Virus record (IMG/VR): IMGVR_UViG_3300027759_000028
Location: 1-32,862 of that record
DNA length: 32,862 nt
Direction: 5' to 3' (one strand)
Origin: a virus
The notes beneath the pieces were generated by a model. It saw only the letters and a program-made list of their open reading frames with translations, searched no databases and was not told the DNA's origin. The position numbers and the translations under genes were made by a program. Positions 24,653-30,053 of the stretch are shown here, piece after piece; the stretch's first letter is position 1; each line of letters begins with the position of its first letter.

Positions 24653-25095
24653 ATCTTTCACCACATTTCACTTTAGATGAACTAACGCACACAGACCATC
24701 GTGAATTAAACAACAGCCCCACACAAGATGAAATTAGCAATTTACAAAGATTGGCAAACTTCCTTGAGGAAGTTAAAACAGTATTGGGCGGCAAACCCAT
24801 CATGGTCAATTCTGCTTTTCGTTCAAAACAAGTCAATGACGCTGTGGGCAGTAAAGACACTTCTCAGCATCGGATCGGCTGTGCTGCTGATATTCGTGTA
24901 CCCACTATGACCCCCGACCAAGTGGTCAGAGCCATTATTGCTTCAGGCATTGGCTACGACCAGATCATCAGGGAGTTTTCAGACCCCGTTAAGGGTGGTG
25001 GTTGGACACACATTAGCGTTCCAAACATTGATGGCGCTGAACCCCGCAAACAAGCCTTGATCATTGACAAACAAGGCACTAGGGTTTTTACTTAA
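24649..25095 (+). CDS. endolysin, peptidase M15 type
   Basis: This 148-residue enzyme has the M15 zinc-peptidase signature SQHRIGCAADIR with ligands H74 and D81, the third ligand H121 in GWTHIS and R58 in NSAFRS. The opening FTLDELTHTDH is shared with Peptidase_M15_3 proteins. It would cut peptide cross-links of the cell wall. No signal peptide is present, so export depends on the holin encoded just upstream. Its last eight bases overlap the end of a gene on the other strand. Confidence 0.92.
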   Translation: MNLSPHFTLDELTHTDHRELNNSPTQDEISNLQRLANFLEEVKTVLGGKPIMVNSAFRSKQVNDAVGSKDTSQHRIGCAADIRVPTMTPDQVVRAIIASGIGYDQIIREFSDPVKGGGWTHISVPNIDGAEPRKQALIIDKQGTRVFT

Positions 25096-25270
25096 TTTGA
25101 TATTGGCGTAAGTATTGGCCTGTTGTTCTCATAATCCAACAAGTCTGACAAATCCACTTATGCCCCATATCAACTCCGCCCTCTGGTGGTTTGGTTTCAT
25201 CACATTTATTACAAGTTCGTAATCTGTGAACTGGCTGATTGCCATTCAAACCGAGTATGTACATTGCCAT
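25088..25270 (-). CDS. small zinc-finger protein
   Basis: This 60-residue protein has CNKC and CQTC pairs (about residues 20-23 and 41-44) that could hold one zinc ion, with HKWI between them. It is the last gene of the leftward operon, overlapping the preceding HTH gene by 25 bases, and meets the endolysin gene tail to tail. A second ATG lies two codons further in. DNA or RNA binding is likely; nothing more specific can be said. Confidence 0.6.
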   Translation of the reverse strand: MAMYILGLNGNQPVHRLRTCNKCDETKPPEGGVDMGHKWICQTCWIMRTTGQYLRQYQIK

Positions 25271-25572
25271 TCTCTTTCGCTTCTGCCTGAGTTTGATTTG
25301 ACTGTGTTGCCTGTCAATTCAATCAAGCCAATTATTTTCATTTCGTTGAGCCGCCTAGCAACTTGATTTCCATCAAGCCCTGTGTGTGTGGCAATCCCAT
25401 CTTTTCCAAGTGGGCCAAAAAACTGTAAACACTCCAAAATAACTTGGTGATGTTGTGGGGCAACTTCCTTGATGGAATCTGCTGCCTGAAACGATGTTAG
25501 GGGATCATTTGCCCTGACTCTTGGGAATTCGGGCATGGCGAAAATCTTTTTAAATGCGTCTTTATAGTCCAT
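25246..25572 (-). CDS. winged-helix-like DNA-binding protein
   Basis: This 108-residue protein has an RANDPLTSFQAADSIK segment followed by a winged-helix-like core: EVAPQHHQVILECLQFFG, GKDGIATHTGLDGNQVARRL (a helix-turn-helix) and NEMKIIGLIELTGNTVKSNSGR (wing). Such proteins occur in phage early operons, where they may regulate transcription or assist replication. The site AGGA precedes the ATG by six bases. It starts inside the end of a tiny upstream frame, in a folded leader. Confidence 0.7.
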   Translation of the reverse strand: MDYKDAFKKIFAMPEFPRVRANDPLTSFQAADSIKEVAPQHHQVILECLQFFGPLGKDGIATHTGLDGNQVARRLNEMKIIGLIELTGNTVKSNSGRSEREWQCTYSV

Positions 25573-25639
25573 GATATTTCCTAAATAGGTGGGGGTACTC
25601 GCTGCACTGTGTCGTCCGCAAGCTAAATTGCCACAGCAT
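25562..25639 (-). CDS. possible 25-residue leader peptide
   Basis: An ATG at 25639 opens a 25-codon frame (MLWQFSLRTTQCSEYPHLFR and five more residues) that ends with TAA eight bases beyond the A of the ATG of the winged-helix gene. A G-rich run lies nine bases before it. Overlap with the next start would allow translational coupling. It lies inside a DNA segment that can also fold, so it could be a real leader peptide or a chance frame. Confidence 0.3.
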   Translation of the reverse strand: MLWQFSLRTTQCSEYPHLFRKYHGL

Positions 25640-25652
25640 CCGCTTTCCCCCC
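25591..25652 (-). ncRNA. foldable leader RNA before the winged-helix gene
   Basis: On the minus strand this gap can form nested stems: GGGGG (25652-25648) with CCCCC (25595-25591), CTGTG (25636-25632) with CACAG (25611-25607), and GCAA (25631-25628) with TTGC (25621-25618). GCTG (25637-25634) could alternatively pair with CAGC (25604-25601), which excludes the CTGTG stem. It might be a leader controlling the downstream gene. No match to a known RNA family is recognised. Confidence 0.35.
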
Positions 25653-25657
25653 GTTAA

Positions 25658-25894
25658 TTAAAAATCAATGTCATCGTCCTTTGGCAAGCCTTTGTAATCT
25701 TCTTTAGGCTTGAGAGTGTTCAGATATGCCCAGCCGTTCCAACCGCCCTCTGGCAGTGGAATGCTGTCCAACTTTAGCATCGGGCCGTTCTTGGTCTCAA
25801 TGACTGAGCCGATGTTTTGATAGCGTGATTTTTCCACACCATCCTTATTTTTGTATTTACCTGAAACAATGGTAATTTCGTAGAGTTTAGACAT
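25658..25894 (-). CDS. SSB-like protein with acidic SSB-type C-terminus
   Basis: This 78-residue protein is beta-rich (LYEITIVSGKYKNKDGVEKSRYQNIG..., SIPLPEGGWNGWAYLN) and ends PKDDDIDF, close to the DDDIPF tip through which SSB proteins recruit repair and replication partners. The body is shorter than a normal SSB (about 110-180) but may be a reduced OB fold. It lies next to the exonuclease and the annealing protein, so a single-strand-binding role in recombination is likely but inferred. Confidence 0.6.
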   Translation of the reverse strand: MSKLYEITIVSGKYKNKDGVEKSRYQNIGSVIETKNGPMLKLDSIPLPEGGWNGWAYLNTLKPKEDYKGLPKDDDIDF

Positions 25895-26513
25895 TCTTAA
25901 CTTTCATTAGTTTATTAATTTTGTCATCCAGTTCAGCAAGGAATTGGATAATTTCAGCTTCTATTAGTCTGATAAACACAGTGTCCCGTGGAACACGTTT
26001 CACAAACAATTGAAGTTCCTCTGGCAGACGATTGTCAAAGCTGACAAAATCACACCACTGTCGCCCTGTGCAAGCCATTTGAAACTGCATCTGGGTGTTG
26101 TACTTGCCTGGCACTGATTGGGACAGCAAAGTCTCAATGTGCGTGGCTGTGTTGGGGCATTTGATTTCAATCAAACCATCCTCACCCACCATGCCATCAG
26201 GAGAAGCGCCAGCCATCTCGATTGTGGGATGGGGTACAAACCCCACTTCATCAACCAAAACATCCTTGAGCGCCTCATAAGCGGCTCTGGCATACGCCTC
26301 AGTATCAATTCCATGCTGAATGGCAGCGTTTGTGAAACTCTCACCCTTTTGACCCGTCAGGCGTTCGCACACCAACTGAGCCATGTAATTGTCACGGCTG
26401 GCGCTATAACCTGTCTTGGTCTTGGCGATCACATCTGCCACACGGGAAGCGGTGACTTTGCCAATACGAATGGTGAACCATTCCTCTGTGCCTTGATCCA
26501 TCATTTCTATCAT
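25887..26513 (-). CDS. YqaJ/lambda-exo-type recombination exonuclease
   Basis: This 208-residue protein has the motifs of the lambda exonuclease/YqaJ branch of the PD-(D/E)XK nucleases: an early KVTASRVADVIAKTKTG with S23-R24, then D106 (ASPDGM) and E116-x-K118 (LIEIKCPNT), which hold the metal, and a later QMQFQMACTGRQWCDFVSF. It degrades one strand of duplex ends to give 3' single strands for the annealing protein. AAGGAG nine bases before the ATG supports the start. It overlaps the genes on both sides. Confidence 0.9.
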   Translation of the reverse strand: MIEMMDQGTEEWFTIRIGKVTASRVADVIAKTKTGYSASRDNYMAQLVCERLTGQKGESFTNAAIQHGIDTEAYARAAYEALKDVLVDEVGFVPHPTIEMAGASPDGMVGEDGLIEIKCPNTATHIETLLSQSVPGKYNTQMQFQMACTGRQWCDFVSFDNRLPEELQLFVKRVPRDTVFIRLIEAEIIQFLAELDDKINKLMKVKNV

Positions 26514-26713
26514 TTCTTCATACTCCTTACAAAAGCGGAAAAACTAGCGGCTGTGTCGCCAAAGGGCATCTTGTCAAACTCTTTGGCTACTTCTTCTAAG
26601 ACCTGATTGCGCTGTGAGACAGACACAAACACATCGTAGTGGTAGGGCTGACCCGTACGCATCAGGGCTTCATGCTCAATGCGGTCAAATTCGTCATCCT
26701 CATCTGTTTTCAT
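26510..26713 (-). CDS. small acidic protein between annealing protein and exonuclease
   Basis: This 67-residue protein is read from ATG at 26713, which overlaps the stop of the annealing-protein gene (ATGA); an upstream in-frame ATG at 26761 lies inside that gene. It begins MKTDEDDEFDRIEHEALMRT and has a helical C-terminal part. No domain is recognised. Tight coupling suggests a partner in the recombination module. Confidence 0.6.
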   Translation of the reverse strand: MKTDEDDEFDRIEHEALMRTGQPYHYDVFVSVSQRNQVLEEVAKEFDKMPFGDTAASFSAFVRSMKK

Positions 26714-27264
26714 AATTTGGCCTTTGCTTTGTCTTTGGCTGCAATAACTTTTATCTGCCAACCCTTGTCGCCATCACAAGCAGAATATGCGATCTTGTAA
26801 GCCAACTTCAATTCGTCTTGAGTGGTGGCTTGCTCAATTGCTTTGAATAAGTCTGTCATGGTGTCAGGCTCAATTGTGGATTCAGGCTCTATGAAAGACG
26901 GAAGATCATCCCCGTTGTAGATGTATAAACCGAGGCCATGCAAGCTAAGTGCCTTGGTCATGCAACGCATGATGGCGGTGTTCACTTGAAAAGCATCAGG
27001 GTTCACGATGGCTTTGTTGCGGTGATCCATCACGGGAAGCTGGCAAGTCATTGGCTTGTCAAACATGGTGACTGTGACCCACACCATTGCTGTGCCGTTA
27101 ATGTCCATGAAGCACTTGTCACCAAACATCTCAACCTTGAACGAGGCTTTGGGATCTGCCTTGAGTGCTTCAGCCCATGCCCAAGCCCATGACAGATAAG
27201 TCAGATTGGCTTTCTTCTCAGTGTGTTCGTTGACATTTAAAGTCAGTAAATTAGCGATTGACAT
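26710..27264 (-). CDS. single-strand annealing protein (DUF1071/Sak3 type)
   Basis: This 184-residue protein has the family features NLTYLSWAWAWAEALKADP, a strand segment with A-M-V-W-V-T-V-T-M, L-P-V-M-D-H-R-N-K-A-I and the helix VNTAIMRCMTKALSLHGLGL, ending Y-I-Y-N-G-D-D-L-P. DUF1071 proteins belong to the Rad52-related annealing recombinases of phages. The partner exonuclease follows two genes downstream, so this is a complete two-component recombination system. The C-terminal 60 residues (after about 125) are a charged tail. The family name is from memory. Confidence 0.82.
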   Translation of the reverse strand: MSIANLLTLNVNEHTEKKANLTYLSWAWAWAEALKADPKASFKVEMFGDKCFMDINGTAMVWVTVTMFDKPMTCQLPVMDHRNKAIVNPDAFQVNTAIMRCMTKALSLHGLGLYIYNGDDLPSFIEPESTIEPDTMTDLFKAIEQATTQDELKLAYKIAYSACDGDKGWQIKVIAAKDKAKAKL

Positions 27265-27273
27265 GATGAATCC

Positions 27274-27546
27274 TTAAAATTGATATTTAGGGCCACAAGT
27301 AACTTCCACAATTGTTTCAACTGTGTATCCACCGATCTTGCGTTTTGCGTACAAGGGAATAGCACGAAGCCCTGATGATTCGCACTGGCGTACAGCATCG
27401 ATCACTTCATTGCGACCCATTGGCTGAACTTGCTTGTCAACGATTAGGTCTTGGTTGGGAGGCGTTGGCACAGAGCCTGGCATCATTGAGCATCCAGTTG
27501 TGATGATGCCGAGTGTGCATAAAAGGGTGAATGTAAACATTTTCAT
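27274..27546 (-). CDS. small lipoprotein
   Basis: This 90-residue protein has a signal peptide (MKMFTFTLLCTLGIITTGC) with C19 as likely lipidated residue; the box T-T-G-C is less typical than L-A-G-C. The mature part starts with a Ser/Pro-rich linker (SMMPGSVPTPPNQD) and has two Cys that may pair. A lipoprotein in an early phage operon could alter the envelope, for example to exclude other phages; this is speculation. It is also a possible outer-membrane spanin subunit, though it lies far from the lysis genes. Confidence 0.65.
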   Translation of the reverse strand: MKMFTFTLLCTLGIITTGCSMMPGSVPTPPNQDLIVDKQVQPMGRNEVIDAVRQCESSGLRAIPLYAKRKIGGYTVETIVEVTCGPKYQF

Positions 27547-27728
27547 GATTCGTCTTTCAAATAAGTTGTGAGGCGTTTGATTCGGTCGGAGTGATAGTCA
27601 GCCATGCGTTTTGCGTATTCTTGGGAAGTAAGGGCATCCAAGAGTTTGCGTTGTGCTTCTGCAAGTTCCTTGGCAGCCAGTTCTTTGGGTGATGGCAAAC
27701 GGAAATAATCTTTGAGTTGGTCAATCAT
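27543..27728 (-). CDS. small helical protein
   Basis: Read from ATG at 27728, eight bases after GGAGGGG, this 61-residue protein begins MIDQLKDYFRLPSPKELAAK and continues as a charged helix (ELAEAQRKLLDALTSQEYAK) to the end. An earlier ATG at 27791 lacks such a site and lies in the previous gene. It overlaps the lipoprotein start by four bases. The type is common in early phage operons; function unknown. Confidence 0.65.
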   Translation of the reverse strand: MIDQLKDYFRLPSPKELAAKELAEAQRKLLDALTSQEYAKRMADYHSDRIKRLTTYLKDES

Positions 27729-27730
27729 GA

Positions 27731-27823
27731 TTAGCCCCTCCATGCGAGCATTACGCCCCAACCACCAAAAATGATGATCGCCAATGTCCATTCGACAATT
27801 GTTTGAATAATCTTAGATTTCAT
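27731..27823 (-). CDS. 30-residue single-TM protein
   Basis: This small frame begins ATG at 27823 and encodes MKSKIIQTIVEWTLAIIIFG and ten more residues (GWGVMLAWRG). One membrane segment spans most of it, with a basic N-terminus. It overlaps the end of the preceding gene by 11 bases, and its end lies two bases before the next start, whose ribosome site is inside it. Tight fit between genes supports it as real. Function unknown. Confidence 0.55.
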   Translation of the reverse strand: MKSKIIQTIVEWTLAIIIFGGWGVMLAWRG

Positions 27824-28085
27824 TTTGTTCTTTCAGCATACGAGCGTGGTGAATCTTGACTTCAGACATGATGTGGTCTGATTCGGATTTGGGCAGATCG
27901 TAAGTAATGTCATCACCCTTTTGGTCATAGACAAATACATCGTAAATTTCTGCACAGTCTGGTTCGTGGGGGTAATTGTTTTCAGGTGGGTAGTAGTCAT
28001 ACCCAACTGTGACTTTCTCAAGCGCTTCGCCATCGTCATAAGTGACGAATTCTTCAAAGTGGTATCGGAGTTTGTAGTCAATCAT
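27813..28085 (-). CDS. acidic 90-residue protein of unknown function
   Basis: This protein is rich in Asp, Glu and Tyr (for example EEFVTYDDGEALEKVTVGYD and NNYPHEPDCAEIYDVFVYDQ) with a helical C-terminal end. Beta-strands are likely in the first two thirds. Strong negative charge could point to a DNA-mimic or inhibitor protein, but this is only a possibility. It is the second gene after the leftward promoter. Confidence 0.6.
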   Translation of the reverse strand: MIDYKLRYHFEEFVTYDDGEALEKVTVGYDYYPPENNYPHEPDCAEIYDVFVYDQKGDDITYDLPKSESDHIMSEVKIHHARMLKEQNEI

Positions 28086-28097
28086 GGTCAGTCCTCA

Positions 28098-28244
28098 TTA
28101 ACCTTTGAACATTTGACAATGGCATCCTTGTTTCACCATGAGCGAAACAAAGCCAAGGGCTTTTGTAATGGAAGTGAATTCCATGCGTGACCAGTTGTTT
28201 TGAGTGTGAGTTCGATTAAATTCAACAATGTAGATTTGTTTCAT
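28098..28244 (-). CDS. 48-residue first gene of the leftward operon
   Basis: Starting from ATG at 28244, eight bases after GGAG, the protein reads MKQIYIVEFNRTHTQNNWSR and ends KQGCHCQMFKG with two Cys and His close together. An earlier in-frame ATG at 28298 lies upstream of the predicted RNA start and is rejected. Beta-strand then helix are likely. No family is recognised. Confidence 0.6.
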   Translation of the reverse strand: MKQIYIVEFNRTHTQNNWSRMEFTSITKALGFVSLMVKQGCHCQMFKG

Positions 28245-28290
28245 ACTTTCTCCTAAATAGACCCTTGGCGAAGTGCTTGGGCTTAAATGA

Positions 28291-28318
28291 ATTATCATCG
28301 ATAAACAGTCAAAGTCAA
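28291..28318 (-). promoter_or_regulatory. leftward early promoter
   Basis: On the minus strand TTGACT (28318-28313) and GATAAT (28296-28291) are 16 bases apart. A second TTGACT copy (28312-28307) follows the first directly. The predicted RNA start is near 28284, about 40 bases before the first gene of the leftward operon. Confidence 0.6.
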
Positions 28319-28354
28319 CAACTTGTTTAAAATAAATTCACAAAATGTTGACTT
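28312..28354 (+). promoter_or_regulatory. inverted repeat between divergent promoters (candidate operator)
   Basis: AAGTCAACA (28312-28320) and TGTTGACTT (28346-28354) are perfect nine-base inverted copies separated by 25 AT-rich bases. Each arm contains the -35 box of one promoter, so a protein bound there would block both directions. The Cro-like HTH protein encoded next is the obvious candidate. Confidence 0.5.
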
Positions 28355-28375
28355 GTAGCCATTTGTTGCTAAGAT
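28348..28375 (+). promoter_or_regulatory. rightward early promoter giving a leaderless mRNA
   Basis: TTGACT (28348-28353) and TAAGAT (28370-28375) are 16 bases apart. Seven bases after the -10 box lies 28382, the A of the ATG of the HTH gene, and no ribosome site is present. Lambda cI is made from a leaderless mRNA in the same way. Confidence 0.5.
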
Positions 28376-28381
28376 GCAACT

Positions 28382-28570
28382 ATGACTACAAACCAACAAC
28401 TTCAATCTGACAAAGATTTAATTGCCAAACATGGTGGCCCATCTGCGCTTGCAAAAAAACTAGGTTTTGCCTCTAAGCAGAGGGTTCACAACTGGATGAC
28501 AAGAGGCATCCCGCCAGCAATCAAATTGGCTTACCCTAAACTGTTTTTAAGAAATGTTGTAAAAAAATGA
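28382..28570 (+). CDS. Cro-like helix-turn-helix regulator
   Basis: This 62-residue protein has a compact HTH: GGPSALAKKLGFASKQRVHN (helix, turn and recognition helix, about residues 18-37) followed by WMTRGIPPAIKLAYPKLF, as in YdaS/Cro-type phage regulators that recognise short palindromes. It begins the rightward early operon and lies beside the divergent promoters, so it probably represses one or both. No CI partner is encoded. The mRNA is predicted to be leaderless. Confidence 0.75.
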   Translation: MTTNQQLQSDKDLIAKHGGPSALAKKLGFASKQRVHNWMTRGIPPAIKLAYPKLFLRNVVKK

Positions 28571-28899
28571 CACCAACTTGCCGTTTATGCAATAAAGAAA
28601 TAATTGGTCGGTATCACAGCGCAAAGCATTGCTGGGTATGTACAGATTCACATGGGATTGTTAATGGTGCTAGAAAAGCAATTTCAGAAGTAGCAAAAGC
28701 AGTAAGAAAAGGAATTCTTCCATCAGTAAAAACTTTGACTTGCGTTGATTGTGGAAGACCTGGTGAGTGCTATGACCATAGAGATTACAACAAGCCTTTG
28801 GATGTTGTTCCTGTATGCCGTAAATGCAACTTTCGCAGGGGTTCAGCTATTCCTGTAAAAAAAGATGTTGCTTCAGAAATGAATGTTGGGTTAAGATAA
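28567..28899 (+). CDS. zinc-binding HNH-like protein
   Basis: This 110-residue protein has three Cys pairs: CRLC and CWVC near the start, and CVDC (59-62) with CRKC (83-86), the latter two flanking DHRDYNKPLDVVPV. This last part resembles an HNH/zinc-finger core with the DHRDYNKPL motif seen in many small phage proteins. It overlaps the HTH stop (ATGA). The task may be DNA binding or nicking; a catalytic His/Asn pair cannot be assigned with certainty. Confidence 0.65.
   Translation: MTPTCRLCNKEIIGRYHSAKHCWVCTDSHGIVNGARKAISEVAKAVRKGILPSVKTLTCVDCGRPGECYDHRDYNKPLDVVPVCRKCNFRRGSAIPVKKDVASEMNVGLR
28868..28897 (+). promoter_or_regulatory. weak candidate promoter for the folded RNA
   Basis: TTGCTT (28868-28873) and TAAGAT (28892-28897) are 18 bases apart at the end of the zinc-protein gene; the -10 hexamer is identical to that of the HTH promoter. 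RNA would start near 28904, just before the folded element. The match is modest. Confidence 0.25.
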
Positions 28900-28922
28900 A
28901 TGGAACACTTGGCGGTGTTAAT

Positions 28923-29011
28923 GTAGTAGGGTTACACATGAAGTCTGCTGGTTACTACGCCAGTCCGCCAACATCCGCAAGGGTGAGACTTCAGGTGTAG
29001 CCCTTTTTTTT
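28923..29011 (+). ncRNA. three-way-junction RNA ending in a U run, upstream of replication genes
   Basis: The basal helix P1 pairs 28929-28946 with 28986-29003 (18 positions: 16 Watson-Crick pairs, one G/T, one A/G mismatch). Inside, P2 is GCTGG (28947-28951) with CCAGT (28960-28964), and P3 is CATCC (28972-28976) with GGGTG (28981-28985), closed by a GCAA tetraloop. The P2 loop has TACTAC (28953-28958), which can pair with GTAGTA (28923-28928) just before P1. Eight T follow P1 directly. It may be a small RNA or a regulatory leader. No known family is recognised. Confidence 0.6.
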
Positions 29012-29020
29012 GGGCTTTTT
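28999..29020 (+). terminator. alternative terminator hairpin before the O-like gene
   Basis: AGCCC (28999-29003) can pair with GGGCT (29012-29016) across a loop of eight T, followed by TTTT to 29020. The left arm is also the outer end of the P1 helix, so the two structures exclude each other. The replication gene starts at 29021 without a ribosome site. Confidence 0.45.
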
Positions 29021-29680
29021 ATGAGAATTAAAAACTGGACAAAGTTTCAGCATTTCAAGGACAGGCGGCCTCCTTGGGTAAAGCTGTATCGTGACATTCT
29101 TGATGACCTTGAATGGCATGAATTAGACCCGTTGGCTGCCAAAGTGTTGGTCATGCTCTGGTTGATTGCCAGTGAGAATGATGGGTGCATCCCTGACAAC
29201 AAAACACTTGCTTTTCGTCTTAGATTGACGGAAATTAAAACTAAAGAAATCGTTTCCAAGCTGTCTCACTGGTTGGAACAAGATGATATTAATGTGATAT
29301 CAAGTGGATATCAACTTGATAGTACAGAGACAGAGACAGAGACAGAGGTAGAGAAAGAGAAAGAGAAAGAGACAAAGGCAAAAGCGCCTGAAGGCGTTTC
29401 ACCAGAAGTCTGGGATTCTTTTGTTAAACAAAGAAAAGCAAGCAGGGCAGTCATTACGACCACTGTTATCAAATCAATTCAAAAAGAAGCTGACAAAGCG
29501 GGTTGGACACTTGAACAAGCATTGGCTGAATGTGCCGCCCGTGGGTGGCGTGGATTTAAAGCCGATTGGGTTGCAGACAAAAACTTAACCAAAACTGGTC
29601 AACGAAATGCTGCTGTTTTGTCGGGGCTAACCCGTGGCTTACTTGGAGGACAGAGCAATGTCAAATTACTTGGAAACTGA
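29021..29680 (+). CDS. O-like replication initiation protein
   Basis: This 219-residue protein has an N-terminal winged-helix-like region (FQHFKDRRPPWVKLYRDILD, AAKVLVMLWLIASENDGCIP and the helices around residues 67-85), a highly charged linker of Thr/Glu then Lys/Glu pairs (about 101-118), and a C-terminal domain (SPEVWDSFVKQRKASRAVIT ... CAARGWRGFKADWV). This plan and its place before a P-like gene match replisome organisers such as lambda O. The linker DNA is a hexamer array that may be the origin. There is no ribosome site; a U-rich terminator-like hairpin abuts the ATG. The end overlaps the next gene by 23 bases. Confidence 0.75.
   Translation: MRIKNWTKFQHFKDRRPPWVKLYRDILDDLEWHELDPLAAKVLVMLWLIASENDGCIPDNKTLAFRLRLTEIKTKEIVSKLSHWLEQDDINVISSGYQLDSTETETETEVEKEKEKETKAKAPEGVSPEVWDSFVKQRKASRAVITTTVIKSIQKEADKAGWTLEQALAECAARGWRGFKADWVADKNLTKTGQRNAAVLSGLTRGLLGGQSNVKLLGN
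29298..29377 (+). repeat. hexamer array and inverted repeat: candidate replication origin
   Basis: A perfect inverted repeat, TATCAAGT (29298-29305) and ACTTGATA (29314-29321), is followed by nine hexamers from 29324 to 29377: four ACAGAG, GTAGAG, three AAAGAG and ACAAAG. The strand is almost purely purine. It lies in the linker of the O-like gene, the place where lambda has its origin iterons and purine/pyrimidine-skewed element. Confidence 0.45.
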
Positions 29681-30053
29681 TTTTTGTGAAACAGAACAAG
29701 GTTTGGATTACATATTTGGGCGCATGAGTGCAATTTATGGTGCGGCTTTTCTTAGGCATTGGGAAGGTGTTGATCACAACCTAGTTCGTCAGGAATGGGC
29801 AAATCAACTTGGACGATTCTTGACATACCGCCCAAGCATGGACTTTGCCATTTCAAAGCTAAATGAGGAGTTTGTGCCGAGTGCAATTAAATTTAGAAAT
29901 CTTTGCAATCAAGGCCCTGACATTCCTGTTAAGCCAGTTCAAATGATTGAACGAAAAATGACCATCCATGAGCAAATTGAAAGCGACAGGATTAGAACTG
30001 AGGCTTTGGCTAAGTTAGCTGAAATGAAAAAACAATATGGGGGCAAAGCATGA
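29658..30053 (+). CDS. P-like helicase loader
   Basis: Read from ATG at 29658, eight bases after GGAGG (an earlier ATG at 29634 lies in the O-like gene), this 131-residue protein has FGRMSAIYGAAFLRHWEGVD, RQEWANQLGRFLTYRPSMDF and NEEFVPSAIKFRNLCNQGPD. These resemble the lambda P family, which ends with a segment P-P-x-L-x-E-F-R-x-L-C. Lambda P brings the host DnaB helicase to O at the origin. The protein is shorter than lambda P (233 residues), so some regions are missing. Confidence 0.65.
   Translation: MSNYLETDFCETEQGLDYIFGRMSAIYGAAFLRHWEGVDHNLVRQEWANQLGRFLTYRPSMDFAISKLNEEFVPSAIKFRNLCNQGPDIPVKPVQMIERKMTIHEQIESDRIRTEALAKLAEMKKQYGGKA

Noticed and set aside
27833-28081. 82-codon minus-strand frame overlapping the acidic 90-residue gene
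   Set aside because: Thr/Asn-rich low-complexity reading of the same DNA in another frame; the acidic protein has the better position in the chain of overlapping genes.
28900-28926. Eight-codon frame directly before the folded RNA, as a leader peptide
   Set aside because: It has no ribosome site, no run of one amino acid, and is too short to distinguish from chance; noted only because it ends three bases before the helix.
28923-29003. Hammerhead or other known self-cleaving ribozyme
   Set aside because: The conserved CTGATGA and GAAA core of the hammerhead is missing and I could not place any other known ribozyme core.
29324-29377. Hexamer array as a CRISPR or phase-variable repeat
   Set aside because: Units are six bases without spacers, so not CRISPR, and a six-base unit cannot shift the frame; linker or origin function fits better.
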